Part shown: piece after piece, positions 9,809 to 17,467 of the stretch
Numbering within the stretch: position 1 is the first letter of the stretch
Layout: every line of letters begins with the position of its first letter
Assembly: GCA_900545555.1 (NCBI GenBank)
Contig: UQZI01000002.1
Location: 21,368 to 85,367, forward strand
Length of the DNA stretch: 64,000 bases
Source: an uncultured Collinsella sp.
GTDB lineage: Bacteria; Actinomycetota; Coriobacteriia; Coriobacteriales; Coriobacteriaceae
Direction: 5' to 3'
The notes under the pieces: generated by a model
Told to the model about the DNA's origin: nothing
Seen by the model: only the letters and a program-made list of their open reading frames with translations
Database searches by the model: none
Program-made: the position numbers and the translations under genes

Positions 9809-11062
9809 CTAGTCCGCGAGCTTCTCCACCTGATCGAGCACCTTGTTGAGCTTTTCCTTTGCCTCGGCCTTGACCTTCTCAGCTTCTTCGTGAGCCTTCG
9901 CCTTCTGGGCAGCCTTTTCCTCGGCCTCGGGGTCAACGACAACCAAGTTGGACGTATCGTGTTCAACCAGCTTGAGCGCATGCTCGGGACAAACCTTGAC
10001 ACAGGCGCCGCAGCCTAAACAATACGTGGACTCCAACGCAAAGCGGCCGCTTCCCACCAAATCGCAGGCGAACGTGGGGCATACATTGACGCACTCGCCG
10101 CACGACGTGCACTTGTCAAAATCGCATTCCGGCGTGCTCACCTGCATGTTCTGGGCAAGCTCGGGATGGTTTTGCAGCGTCGAGAGCACCAGCTGGCGAC
10201 CGTGCGTGAGCGTACGGCGACGCTTTGCCGTCGTGGTACCGCACATGGTGTTGAGCGTGCGCTCGAGCTGGGTAATCTGGTGGCGATGGGCTTTGAGCTT
10301 CTGCGTCACCGAGGCCAGCGCCGCCGTTGCCGGGTTGAGCTTGGTCACCGTCAGGCCCGTGGTGCGAGCGATCTTTTCCATGTACTCCTTGCGCTCGTAC
10401 TCGCGGCGCTTATGGCACTTGAGGCTCTTGGGGTCGACCTCCAGGCCCATACCCGTGCCAGACCACTCCTCGGCCTTCGCAATTGCCTCGCCCAGAATGT
10501 CCTCACCGCCGGTGTTGCGGCATTTATCGCACACGCCCAACGGCAGGTACACACTCACGTTAGGATAGTCGGCCAGCACCGAGAACCAGGTCTCGGCCGT
10601 AATATCGCCCACGCAGGCAACGACGACCTCGTTTTCGCGCGGCATGCGCTTGAGGGCGCGCGTGCAGGTGACGTAGGCGGTCTCGTGGCTCGTAGCAGCA
10701 GAGACGATATCGTCATACAGGTTTTTGGGCGCCAGGCGCGGCGAGATGATCGCCTCGGTCGGACAGGCAGCGGCGCACAGGCCGCACTTGCGACAGGAGT
10801 CGAGGATCTCGATGGCGTCTTCCTCGACCTCGATAGCGTTGACCGGGCACACGTCCATGCACGCGGTGCAGCCGCTCTTTTCGTTTTTGCAGGTCAAGCA
10901 CGGAATGGTGTTGCCGCGCGGACGCTCCTTGTAGTCGGCAGGATTCCACTGCGGCGCCGACGGATCGAGTGCATCGGTCACACCGCCAAGCGGGTTTTTA
11001 AGAAAGTCGAAACCCTTGCTGATCTCGATAATGTCATCAAACAGATCGTGTTCCTGCGCCAT
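9809..11062 (-). CDS. Polyferredoxin-like 4Fe-4S protein with coiled-coil tail
   Basis: About 417 aa, cytoplasmic, with four ferredoxin-type cluster motifs in two pairs: CLTCKNEKSGCTACMDVCP and CRKCGLCAAACP near residues 55-110, and CTSCGECVNVCP and CLGCGACVKVCP near 325-375. Between them is a region with further cysteines (VCDKCRNTG, LKCHKRREYERKEY) and a basic helical stretch. The last 45 residues are a charged Ala/Glu/Lys coiled coil. The start at 11062 (MAQEHDLFDD) has GGGAGGGG upstream. Role in electron transfer is inferred from the clusters; the redox partner is not encoded beside it. Confidence 0.75.
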   Translation of the reverse strand: MAQEHDLFDDIIEISKGFDFLKNPLGGVTDALDPSAPQWNPADYKERPRGNTIPCLTCKNEKSGCTACMDVCPVNAIEVEEDAIEILDSCRKCGLCAAACPTEAIISPRLAPKNLYDDIVSAATSHETAYVTCTRALKRMPRENEVVVACVGDITAETWFSVLADYPNVSVYLPLGVCDKCRNTGGEDILGEAIAKAEEWSGTGMGLEVDPKSLKCHKRREYERKEYMEKIARTTGLTVTKLNPATAALASVTQKLKAHRHQITQLERTLNTMCGTTTAKRRRTLTHGRQLVLSTLQNHPELAQNMQVSTPECDFDKCTSCGECVNVCPTFACDLVGSGRFALESTYCLGCGACVKVCPEHALKLVEHDTSNLVVVDPEAEEKAAQKAKAHEEAEKVKAEAKEKLNKVLDQVEKLAD

Positions 11063-11213
11063 GCGCGGCCCCTCCCTGAGCAGTGCAAACAAGCAAGAGA
11101 TAATGATACGCTATCGGCCCACGCCTCGGGCAAATTACACGCGGAGCATCTTTGCGGCAAATAGCCCATGGCCTATCGCTGCCTCGATTGCACAAGGCCA
11201 ATCAAGCGCCAAG
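11063..11213. other. Intergenic gap upstream of the iron-sulphur gene
   Basis: A 151-nt gap between two leftward genes. It should hold the promoter of the iron-sulphur gene; a possible -10 (TATCAT read leftward near 11100) lacks a well-spaced -35. No repeat or RNA structure stands out. Confidence 0.3.
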
Positions 11214-12281
11214 CTATGCCTCGCGCATGAGCTGCACGAGCTTTTGTTTGGTCACCTTTGTCTGTTCGTTGGCCATGTTGCGCTCGTTCTTAGAAGTTGC
11301 GTCCGCAACGCTCAGCAGATCGGCATCGGAAATCTCGCCAAGACCCAGCTCCTCGAGCGTCGTCGGCAGACCAACGCGCTGGCAAAACTCGAGCACCTGA
11401 TCAAGCTCGGGCGCACGCTCCAGGCGCAGTTGCACCACCAGGCCAAATGCCACGGCCTCACCATGCATGGCCTTGCACTCGGGCAGAATCGTCAGGCCGT
11501 TGGCGATGGCATGGGCAAGCGCTAGGCCACCGCTCTCAAAGCCAACACCCGAGAGCAGAATATTGCACTCGATCAGGCGCTCAACCGCCGGCGATATACG
11601 TCCCTTTTTGAGATCGCGCTTGGCAGCGACGCCGCACTCCATAAGCGTGTCATAGCAGGCACGAGCCGCAACCAAGGCCAAGTGTCCCGGCGCGCCACCA
11701 TGCTCGTTGGCGCCGCGCGCCGCGGCGCACGAACGCGCCTCGAAGTACGTTGCCAGCGCGTCGCCCATGCCAGCGACCGTCATACGCAGCGGGGCTGACG
11801 CGACCACGTTGGTATCGACCACGACCAGGTCTGGATTCTTCTCGAGCATCAGGTAGTGGTCGAACGACCCATCCTCGTGATACAGCACCGAAATCGCACT
11901 GCACGGACCGTCCATCGACGCCGCCGTGGGGCATACGCACAACTGCAACTCGGCATAAAACGCAACGGCCTTGGCGATATCGAGCATTTTGCCGCCGCCA
12001 ATACCCACTACCATGTCGCAATACTCGGCCTGGGCTTCCTTAGCCATTTCGACAACGGCCTCTTCCGTACACGGACCGTCATAAATCTTAAAGAACGGCT
12101 CGCTTAGATCTTCGTCCAGAAATCCATCGACGATCTGCCTGCACAGCCGATCCTCGGTGCCCTGATCAAACAAGACATAGGCAGCGCAGCCCAACCATGA
12201 CAAATACCTGCCCTGACGCGAGAGCTCACCCGGCCCCTGAACATATCGTCCGGGACCGCCATAAACCATGGGAAGCGCCAT
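11214..12281 (-). CDS. Glycerol-dehydrogenase-like iron-containing alcohol dehydrogenase (divergent paralogue)
   Basis: 355 aa of the GldA branch of the group III metal-dependent dehydrogenases. The cofactor loop GIGGGKMLDIAKA and the three metal ligands expected from GldA structures (Asp in GMGDALATYFEA, His in LAHAIANGLT, His in AMHGEAVAFG) are all present, so it should be active. It is a tandem paralogue of the 12395 gene but more diverged: the N-terminus has lost part of the first strand region and the C-terminus is charged (SKNERNMANEQTKVTKQKL). Substrate may be glycerol, dihydroxyacetone or another small polyol. Confidence 0.8.
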   Translation of the reverse strand: MALPMVYGGPGRYVQGPGELSRQGRYLSWLGCAAYVLFDQGTEDRLCRQIVDGFLDEDLSEPFFKIYDGPCTEEAVVEMAKEAQAEYCDMVVGIGGGKMLDIAKAVAFYAELQLCVCPTAASMDGPCSAISVLYHEDGSFDHYLMLEKNPDLVVVDTNVVASAPLRMTVAGMGDALATYFEARSCAAARGANEHGGAPGHLALVAARACYDTLMECGVAAKRDLKKGRISPAVERLIECNILLSGVGFESGGLALAHAIANGLTILPECKAMHGEAVAFGLVVQLRLERAPELDQVLEFCQRVGLPTTLEELGLGEISDADLLSVADATSKNERNMANEQTKVTKQKLVQLMREA

Positions 12282-12312
12282 ACGAGAATCCGCCCTTTCA
12301 TCAACAACAATT

Positions 12313-12341
12313 GGTGCAAAGCAACCTGACCCCTTTGCACC
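12313..12341. repeat. Hairpin with conserved AAAGGGG-CAGG loop
   Basis: GGTGCAAAG (12313-12321) pairs with CTTTGCACC (12333-12341). Read on the minus strand it contains AAAGGGGTCAGG, nearly the same as AAAGGGGACAGG in the hairpin at 19652-19686. The shared core with different stems suggests a small dispersed intergenic element. The rest of the 12282-12394 gap shows nothing else clear. Confidence 0.5.
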
Positions 12342-12394
12342 ATAGCAAAAAAGGGTAAAGCAATCTGCCGGCTTTGCCCCTTCCTTAGCTTGAT

Positions 12395-13495
12395 TTACTC
12401 ATCCATGAGATAGTAGTGGCCCAGTGCGTCGGCACCCAGGATGGCGTTTGCGACCATCTCGGGCGTCACCTCAAACGGCATGTTGCACATGGTGTCATCG
12501 GGCGCGCAGGCGGCCTCGGCAACAATCATGGCCTGCTCGCGCGTAAGCTCGGCAACGCCAAGTTCCTTCATCGTGACCGGCAGGCCCAGCTCAATGCAGA
12601 AGCCCAAGACTTCCTCGAGTTTCTCAGTCGGAGCATCCTCGAGTACCAGCTGGACGATAGTGCCAAAGGCGACCTTCTCGCCGTGATACATGCCGTGGCA
12701 CTCGGGCAGCATCGTCAGGCCATTGTGGATGGCATGAGCAGCAGCAAGGCCCGAGCTCTCAAAGCCAATACCCGAAAGCAGCGTATTGGCCTCGATGATG
12801 TGCTCGACGGCAGGCGTGAGCGCACCCTTCTCCAGCGCGACCTTGGCCTTGACGCCATCGGCCATGAGCGTCTCATAGCAGAGCTTGGCGAGCGCCAGGC
12901 CGGCCATGCCGCCCTTGCCGCCAGCGCAGGTGCCGCCGTCGGCGTCGTGCGTCGCCTGAGCCTCGAAATAGGTTGCGAGCGCATCGCCCATACCGGAAAC
13001 CGTCAGGCGCACCGGGCTCGCCGCGATAACCGTCGTATCCATCAGGACAATGTTGGGGTTTGCCTTAAGGAAGAGGTACTTGTCGAACTGGCCGTCATCG
13101 GTATAGAGCACCGAAAGCGCCGAACACGGGGCATCGGTCGAAGCAATGGTGGGGCAAATGATAACCGGGGACTCCAGGTAATAGGCGACGGCCTTCGCGG
13201 TGTCGAGGATCTTGCCGCCACCGACGCCGACGATGATGTCGCAACCGTTGTCGCGAGCGAGCGCAACCAGGCGATCGACCTCGCCCTTGGAGCACTCGCC
13301 GTTAAAGTCCTCAAACAGCAGCTCGGCCTTAGCCTCGGCAAAGCCGCCCTCGATCTTGGCACCGACGCGCTTCTTGCCCGAAGGCGTCACGATGACGAGA
13401 GCCTTAGCGCCGAGCGGCTCGACATAGGAGCCGAGCTTGGCGAGCTCGTCCGGACCCTGGATGTACTTGCTGGGGCTATTGAAAATTGCAGCCAT
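12395..13495 (-). CDS. gldA: Glycerol dehydrogenase
   Basis: 366 aa, NAD-dependent oxidation of glycerol to dihydroxyacetone or the reverse. GVGGGKILDTAKAVAYY binds the cofactor; metal ligands are Asp in SGMGDALATYFEAQ, His in AAHAIHNGLT and His in MYHGEKVAFG. The sequence has the usual GldA start (FNSPSKYIQGPDELAKLGSYV) and length, and it ends with the usual C-terminal helix. It is followed on the same strand by its diverged paralogue, 113 nt away, probably by local duplication. Confidence 0.88.
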   Translation of the reverse strand: MAAIFNSPSKYIQGPDELAKLGSYVEPLGAKALVIVTPSGKKRVGAKIEGGFAEAKAELLFEDFNGECSKGEVDRLVALARDNGCDIIVGVGGGKILDTAKAVAYYLESPVIICPTIASTDAPCSALSVLYTDDGQFDKYLFLKANPNIVLMDTTVIAASPVRLTVSGMGDALATYFEAQATHDADGGTCAGGKGGMAGLALAKLCYETLMADGVKAKVALEKGALTPAVEHIIEANTLLSGIGFESSGLAAAHAIHNGLTMLPECHGMYHGEKVAFGTIVQLVLEDAPTEKLEEVLGFCIELGLPVTMKELGVAELTREQAMIVAEAACAPDDTMCNMPFEVTPEMVANAILGADALGHYYLMDE

Positions 13496-13515
13496 AACTA
13501 TCCCATTCTCTAAAA

Positions 13516-13557
13516 TAAAAAAGAAAGGGGCTCCGTACAGATACGTGCGGAGCCCCT
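13516..13557 (-). terminator. Terminator of the iron alcohol dehydrogenase gene
   Basis: CGGAGCCCCT (13548-13557) and AGGGGCTCCG (13526-13535) form a 10-bp stem with a 12-nt loop. Read leftward it is followed by a T-rich tract (complement of 13508-13525), fitting termination of the gene at 13579-14802. Confidence 0.8.
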
Positions 13558-13578
13558 CGTTACGATAACAAGAGTCGA

Positions 13579-14802
13579 TTAGAAATCGATGTCGGTGTCG
13601 TAGTAGCAGGCCTTGAGGATCTTCTCGAAGTCGGCAGCCTTGGTCTCACGCGGGTTCTCGGGCGTGCAGGCGTCCTGCTCGGCGTTCGCGGCGATCTCGG
13701 GCAGCTTGGCGAGGAACTCCTCCTCGGAGACCATCTGCGGGTTCTCGGCGTCGACCTTCACGCCGCCATTCGCGTAATCCTTGATGGACTGCGGAATGTT
13801 GAGCTGGTCGTTGAGGTCGCGAATCTTCTGGACGAGCGCAGCGATGAGCTCCTCGTTGGTCTCGCCGGGAAGGTGCAGGATCTCCTTGGCCACGTAAGCG
13901 TAACGCTCGGCAGCACGGGGATCCTTGGAGTTCCACTGGATGACCTTGCCCAGGTACATGGCGTTAGCGGCACCGTGGATGATGTGGCCGTTCTCGAAGG
14001 CAGCACCGGTCTTGTGAGCCATGGAGTGAACGATGCCGAGCAGGCCCGAGGAGAAGGCGATACCGGCGATGCACTGAGCCTCGTGCATGTGCTGACGGGC
14101 CTCATGGTCGCCAGCATAGGACTTGGGCAGCCACTCGACGATCTCGCGGATGCCGTGCAGAGCGTTGGCGTCGGTGAACATAGAGGCGAAGGTGGAAACG
14201 TAGGCCTCCATGCAGTGGGTCAGAGCATCCATGCCGGTGTGAGCGCACAGCTTGGCGGGCATGGTGTAGGTGAGCTCGGGGTCGACGATGGCGACATCAG
14301 GGGTGATGTTGAAGTCGGCCAGCGGGTACTTGATGCCCTTGGCGTAGTCGGTAATGACGGAGAACGCGGTGACCTCGGTAGCGGTACCGGAGGTAGAGGA
14401 GATGGCGCAGAAATGAGCCTTCTGACGCAGCTCGGGGAAGCTGAACGGCTGGATGATGTTATCGAAGGACTCCTCGGGATACTCGTAGAAGACCCACATG
14501 GCCTTAGCGGCATCGATGGGCGAGCCGCCGCCGATGGCGATAATCCAGTCGGGCTCGAACTCGCGCATGGCCTCGGCGCCCTTCATGACCGTCTCGATGG
14601 ACGGGTCGGACTCGACGCCCTCGAACAGCTTGACCTCGAAACCGCCTTCCTTAAGGTCGGCCTCAACGTCCTGCAGGAACCCGCCACGGCGCATAGAGCT
14701 GCCGCCAGAAACGATGATGGCCTTCTTGCCCTTGAGGTTCTTTACCTCGTGGCGAGCGCCCTCACCAAAGTACAGATCGCGAGGATTGGTAAAACGTCCC
14801 AT
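13579..14802 (-). CDS. Iron-containing alcohol dehydrogenase (butanol/ethanol type)
   Basis: 407 aa, group III alcohol dehydrogenase that interconverts aldehydes and alcohols with NAD(P)H during fermentation. GGGSPIDAAKAMWVF is the cofactor loop and SSTSGTATEVTAFSVI the substrate/cofactor block. Metal ligands are Asp and His-rich: THCMEAYVST, GIVHSMAHKTGAAF and ENGHIIHGAANAMYL. The start at 14802 (MGRFTNPRDLYFG) has AGGAGG six nt upstream; an upstream in-frame ATG is not used by the family. A 9-bp hairpin lies in its leader at 14843-14869. Confidence 0.88.
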   Translation of the reverse strand: MGRFTNPRDLYFGEGARHEVKNLKGKKAIIVSGGSSMRRGGFLQDVEADLKEGGFEVKLFEGVESDPSIETVMKGAEAMREFEPDWIIAIGGGSPIDAAKAMWVFYEYPEESFDNIIQPFSFPELRQKAHFCAISSTSGTATEVTAFSVITDYAKGIKYPLADFNITPDVAIVDPELTYTMPAKLCAHTGMDALTHCMEAYVSTFASMFTDANALHGIREIVEWLPKSYAGDHEARQHMHEAQCIAGIAFSSGLLGIVHSMAHKTGAAFENGHIIHGAANAMYLGKVIQWNSKDPRAAERYAYVAKEILHLPGETNEELIAALVQKIRDLNDQLNIPQSIKDYANGGVKVDAENPQMVSEEEFLAKLPEIAANAEQDACTPENPRETKAADFEKILKACYYDTDIDF

Positions 14803-14842
14803 ACTGTGCCTCCTAAACAAGCCCCTCTTAGACTTGCGTATA

Positions 14843-14869
14843 TAACGGAGCACCCAATTGGCTCCGTTA
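14843..14869. promoter_or_regulatory. Leader hairpin of the alcohol dehydrogenase gene
   Basis: TAACGGAGC (14843-14851) and GCTCCGTTA (14861-14869) form a perfect 9-bp stem with a 9-nt loop, about 40 nt upstream of the start codon. No T-run follows. It could be an operator or mRNA leader structure. Confidence 0.4.
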
Positions 14870-15302
14870 GGACCGGTTTGCGCGTTGCCGGCGATGACAA
14901 TGCGCGATGTCTAAACGTCTCAACGCTCAGACAAACACTATTTTACCGTTCTGGTTGGTCAGTTATTCACCTAAAGCCGCCAATGATGAAACGTTTTTTC
15001 TATCCCTGAAGACCCTTGTGCGGCATTCATACTCCCAAGCTGGGCAAACGTTTTATCAAGGTTGACCACATATCCCGGGCAGGACTGTGCCCCTCCAAAA
15101 TGCGCCCCGTTCGCCGCCAAAAATCGACCGTTTGCGGCACCGTGATACCACTCGGTCGTCCAAGGTGCCGACATTTGTGCGACATCCGTCTTCGTGGTGC
15201 AAAGATGCAAGTCCAAGTGCGACACCCTCGGTGTGCCACATGCGGGTAAACTAGAAGCTTATATAGAGATATTTGAACCCTAACCGCAGCAAAGGAGGCC
15301 CC
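14870..15302. other. Long intergenic region between divergent genes
   Basis: About 430 nt with no gene I can support. A leftward 84-codon reading (14971-15225) has no ribosome site or recognisable domain. TTATATAGAG near 15258 may supply a -10 for the gene at 15303. The sequence looks like degenerate or repeated intergenic DNA, but nothing conserved could be recognised by eye. Confidence 0.35.
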
Positions 15303-16379
15303 ATGGCATTCGATCCCATTCAAGAGGATTGCCATCGCCTCGTTCTTGAGGCCTTGCGCCGCGACAATATCCCGCTCACCGACGCTGCCGCCGTAGAGCG
15401 TCTGATGGAACAATTCACCCGCAACCCCGCACCGCTCATCGTGCACGACCGCGACCGCGCCGGGCACCTCATTGCCAAGGTGGTCGAGGCTGTCGACTAC
15501 CGCATTCCCTTTATCCCCGACGATACCCAGGCAGAGCAAGAAGAGGCAGCTGCCGAGAACATGCTCCGCGAGGCAGCCGCGCTCGATCCGGCCAACTGGG
15601 ACGCTCAGCGCATGCTGACCGCCCTCACCGCCAGCTCCAACGAGGAATACGTACAGTATCTGGTGTCCAAGTGCGACGAGGTGGAGCACGATCTGGCGCT
15701 CAAGATCGCCTCGGCGCAGGACCCCTACGAGCGCGAGGCCGCTGGCGACCTTATGCGCCGCCCCTACCTGCGCTGGCTTGCCGCCCTTGCGTCACGCGCC
15801 CTCATTAGCGGCCGCTACCGCATGTCGCTCGAAGCCGCAAACCGCAGCCTCGACTTTGCCCCCAACGATCCTGCCGGCGTCCGCCACACCGCAATGCTCG
15901 CCATGGCAAAGCTCGAATACCCCGCCGAGGAGCTCAAACGCTTTCGCTCTGCCCACTCCGTCCCCTATCTCGCCAACACGCCGCTGCGCCGTCGTCCCAA
16001 GGACGCGGAGCGCGACTTGGACCCATGGACGCTCATCGCGCTGATGAGCGCTGCCTGGCGCGAGCTGGACTACGAGGGCGCCGAGCACTACTTGCGCATC
16101 CTTGCGCGTTCTTGTCCACACGCAGCCGAGGCGCTCTACTTCCAAACCGAGTTTCCCGATGGCGTCTATGCCCGTGTCAACGTGGGTGTGGGCTCCACCG
16201 ACGAGCTTGTCCTTGCATTGTCCGAGGCGACGCCGGTACTGCAGGAGGGCCTGGGCGCTCCCGACAACGCCAGCTTTGCCGCCTGGGTCGCCACCAACGA
16301 CATCGTGCGCTCCCAGATCGACGAGCGCATCCTGCGTGCAGCCGAGCAGGGGCTTCCATTTAAGGGAGGGGACCTCTAA
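15303..16379 (+). CDS. Helical-repeat (TPR-like) protein, 358 aa
   Basis: Not assigned to a named family. Alpha-helical throughout, with TPR-like pairs such as YRMSLEAANRSLDFAPNDPAGVRHTAMLAMAK (the A-x8-A-x-x-P spacing is typical) and DYEGAEHYLRILARSCPHAAEALYF. The start at 15303 (MAFDPIQEDCHR) follows AAAGGAGG. There is no signal or membrane segment. Its stop overlaps the start of the next gene by one base (TAATG), so the two are translationally coupled and probably act together, perhaps as a scaffold. Confidence 0.65.
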   Translation: MAFDPIQEDCHRLVLEALRRDNIPLTDAAAVERLMEQFTRNPAPLIVHDRDRAGHLIAKVVEAVDYRIPFIPDDTQAEQEEAAAENMLREAAALDPANWDAQRMLTALTASSNEEYVQYLVSKCDEVEHDLALKIASAQDPYEREAAGDLMRRPYLRWLAALASRALISGRYRMSLEAANRSLDFAPNDPAGVRHTAMLAMAKLEYPAEELKRFRSAHSVPYLANTPLRRRPKDAERDLDPWTLIALMSAAWRELDYEGAEHYLRILARSCPHAAEALYFQTEFPDGVYARVNVGVGSTDELVLALSEATPVLQEGLGAPDNASFAAWVATNDIVRSQIDERILRAAEQGLPFKGGDL

Positions 16380-17422
16380 TGGATCCGAGCGTCTACATCC
16401 CCGCCTACTTGGAGCGCACCTATCTGGCGTCGCACCCCGAGCTCACCGATGCAGCACGCGAGCTTGTCCATAACGACATTAGTGCGAATCCCCAAAAGTA
16501 TGCGCAGTCCGAGCATGCCCAGGCGCTGCTGTCCTATGCCGGTGTTCATCGCCACCTGCTCGACGAGCTCCATCGCATCGAGGACATGGGCAGCGACGAG
16601 GAGTTTGAGCAGACGCGCAACCGCCTGTTCGACGATATGCGTGATGAGCTGCTCAAGATCGTCCGCATCGATGCGCTGGCCGTCGATGCCCAGCTGCTCG
16701 CCATCATTTTGGCAGACACGCCCGTCGACGCCTGCCTGGGCGACCTGATGAAGCTCGAGACGAGCACGGCCGACTACCTGCAACAGAGCGTGCCCGGGTT
16801 TGATATGGAGGCCCCGCACTACTGGGCCAATAATGTTTTGGCCGACGGTGTCACCGCAGCGGACCTTACCGTGAGCGAGCCGGCCCTTATCGGGTGGCTC
16901 CACACGCTCGAGGCCATCTCGCAGCTGTGCATGGCGAGCGCCCGCTACCGTGCTGCCGCCAACTACGCCCGCCGCGTCCTTAAGGCGGAAGGCTACCCCA
17001 CCCGAGCCGCCGGCACCGTGTTGCTCGCCTTCGCTCGTCTGGAAGACCAGGACGGCTTTTTTGCCCTGGCCCACCAGCTCGAGGAGCAGATGGGGGCAGA
17101 CGCACTCGAAAACTCTCCTTGGTACCTGCTCGCTCGCACGATTCTGCTGTTCAAAACAAACAAGATGCGCCCGGCGACGCGCGCGCTGCGTGAGTTCGCT
17201 AACCGTTGCGAGGGCGGCGCGTTCTTCTTGCTGAACCCCATGTACCAGACGCCGTATCTTCCCTGCCGGCCCGAGCCGCGCGACCCCTGGGACCTCTCGC
17301 ACCAGGCGGTTTGGGAAGCCGACGGCATTATCTCGGACACCCCCGACTTTGCCCCCTGGGCCAACGCCTGCGAAGATGTATCGCAGCTCGCCCAGGAATT
17401 TGCGCGCCGCTACGGCTTTTAG
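16379..17422 (+). CDS. Helical-repeat protein, 347 aa, coupled to upstream gene
   Basis: Unrecognised family, related in style and size to the gene before it: helical hairpins with TPR-like pairs (ALIGWLHTLEAISQLCMASARYRAAANYARRVLKAEGYP) and a C-terminal region rich in Pro and Trp (YLPCRPEPRDPWDLSHQAVW). It starts inside the TAATG overlap. Located just before murT-gatD on the same strand with a 45-nt gap, so it may share that transcript. Confidence 0.65.
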   Translation: MDPSVYIPAYLERTYLASHPELTDAARELVHNDISANPQKYAQSEHAQALLSYAGVHRHLLDELHRIEDMGSDEEFEQTRNRLFDDMRDELLKIVRIDALAVDAQLLAIILADTPVDACLGDLMKLETSTADYLQQSVPGFDMEAPHYWANNVLADGVTAADLTVSEPALIGWLHTLEAISQLCMASARYRAAANYARRVLKAEGYPTRAAGTVLLAFARLEDQDGFFALAHQLEEQMGADALENSPWYLLARTILLFKTNKMRPATRALREFANRCEGGAFFLLNPMYQTPYLPCRPEPRDPWDLSHQAVWEADGIISDTPDFAPWANACEDVSQLAQEFARRYGF

Positions 17423-17467
17423 CGACGCGATCGCCCCGACCATGTCATTCACGTTAGGAACGACTTC

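Noticed and set aside
14971..15225. An 84-codon leftward ORF in the 500-nt gap before the helical-repeat genes
   Set aside because: No ribosome site, no recognisable domain and atypical composition. Left as intergenic.
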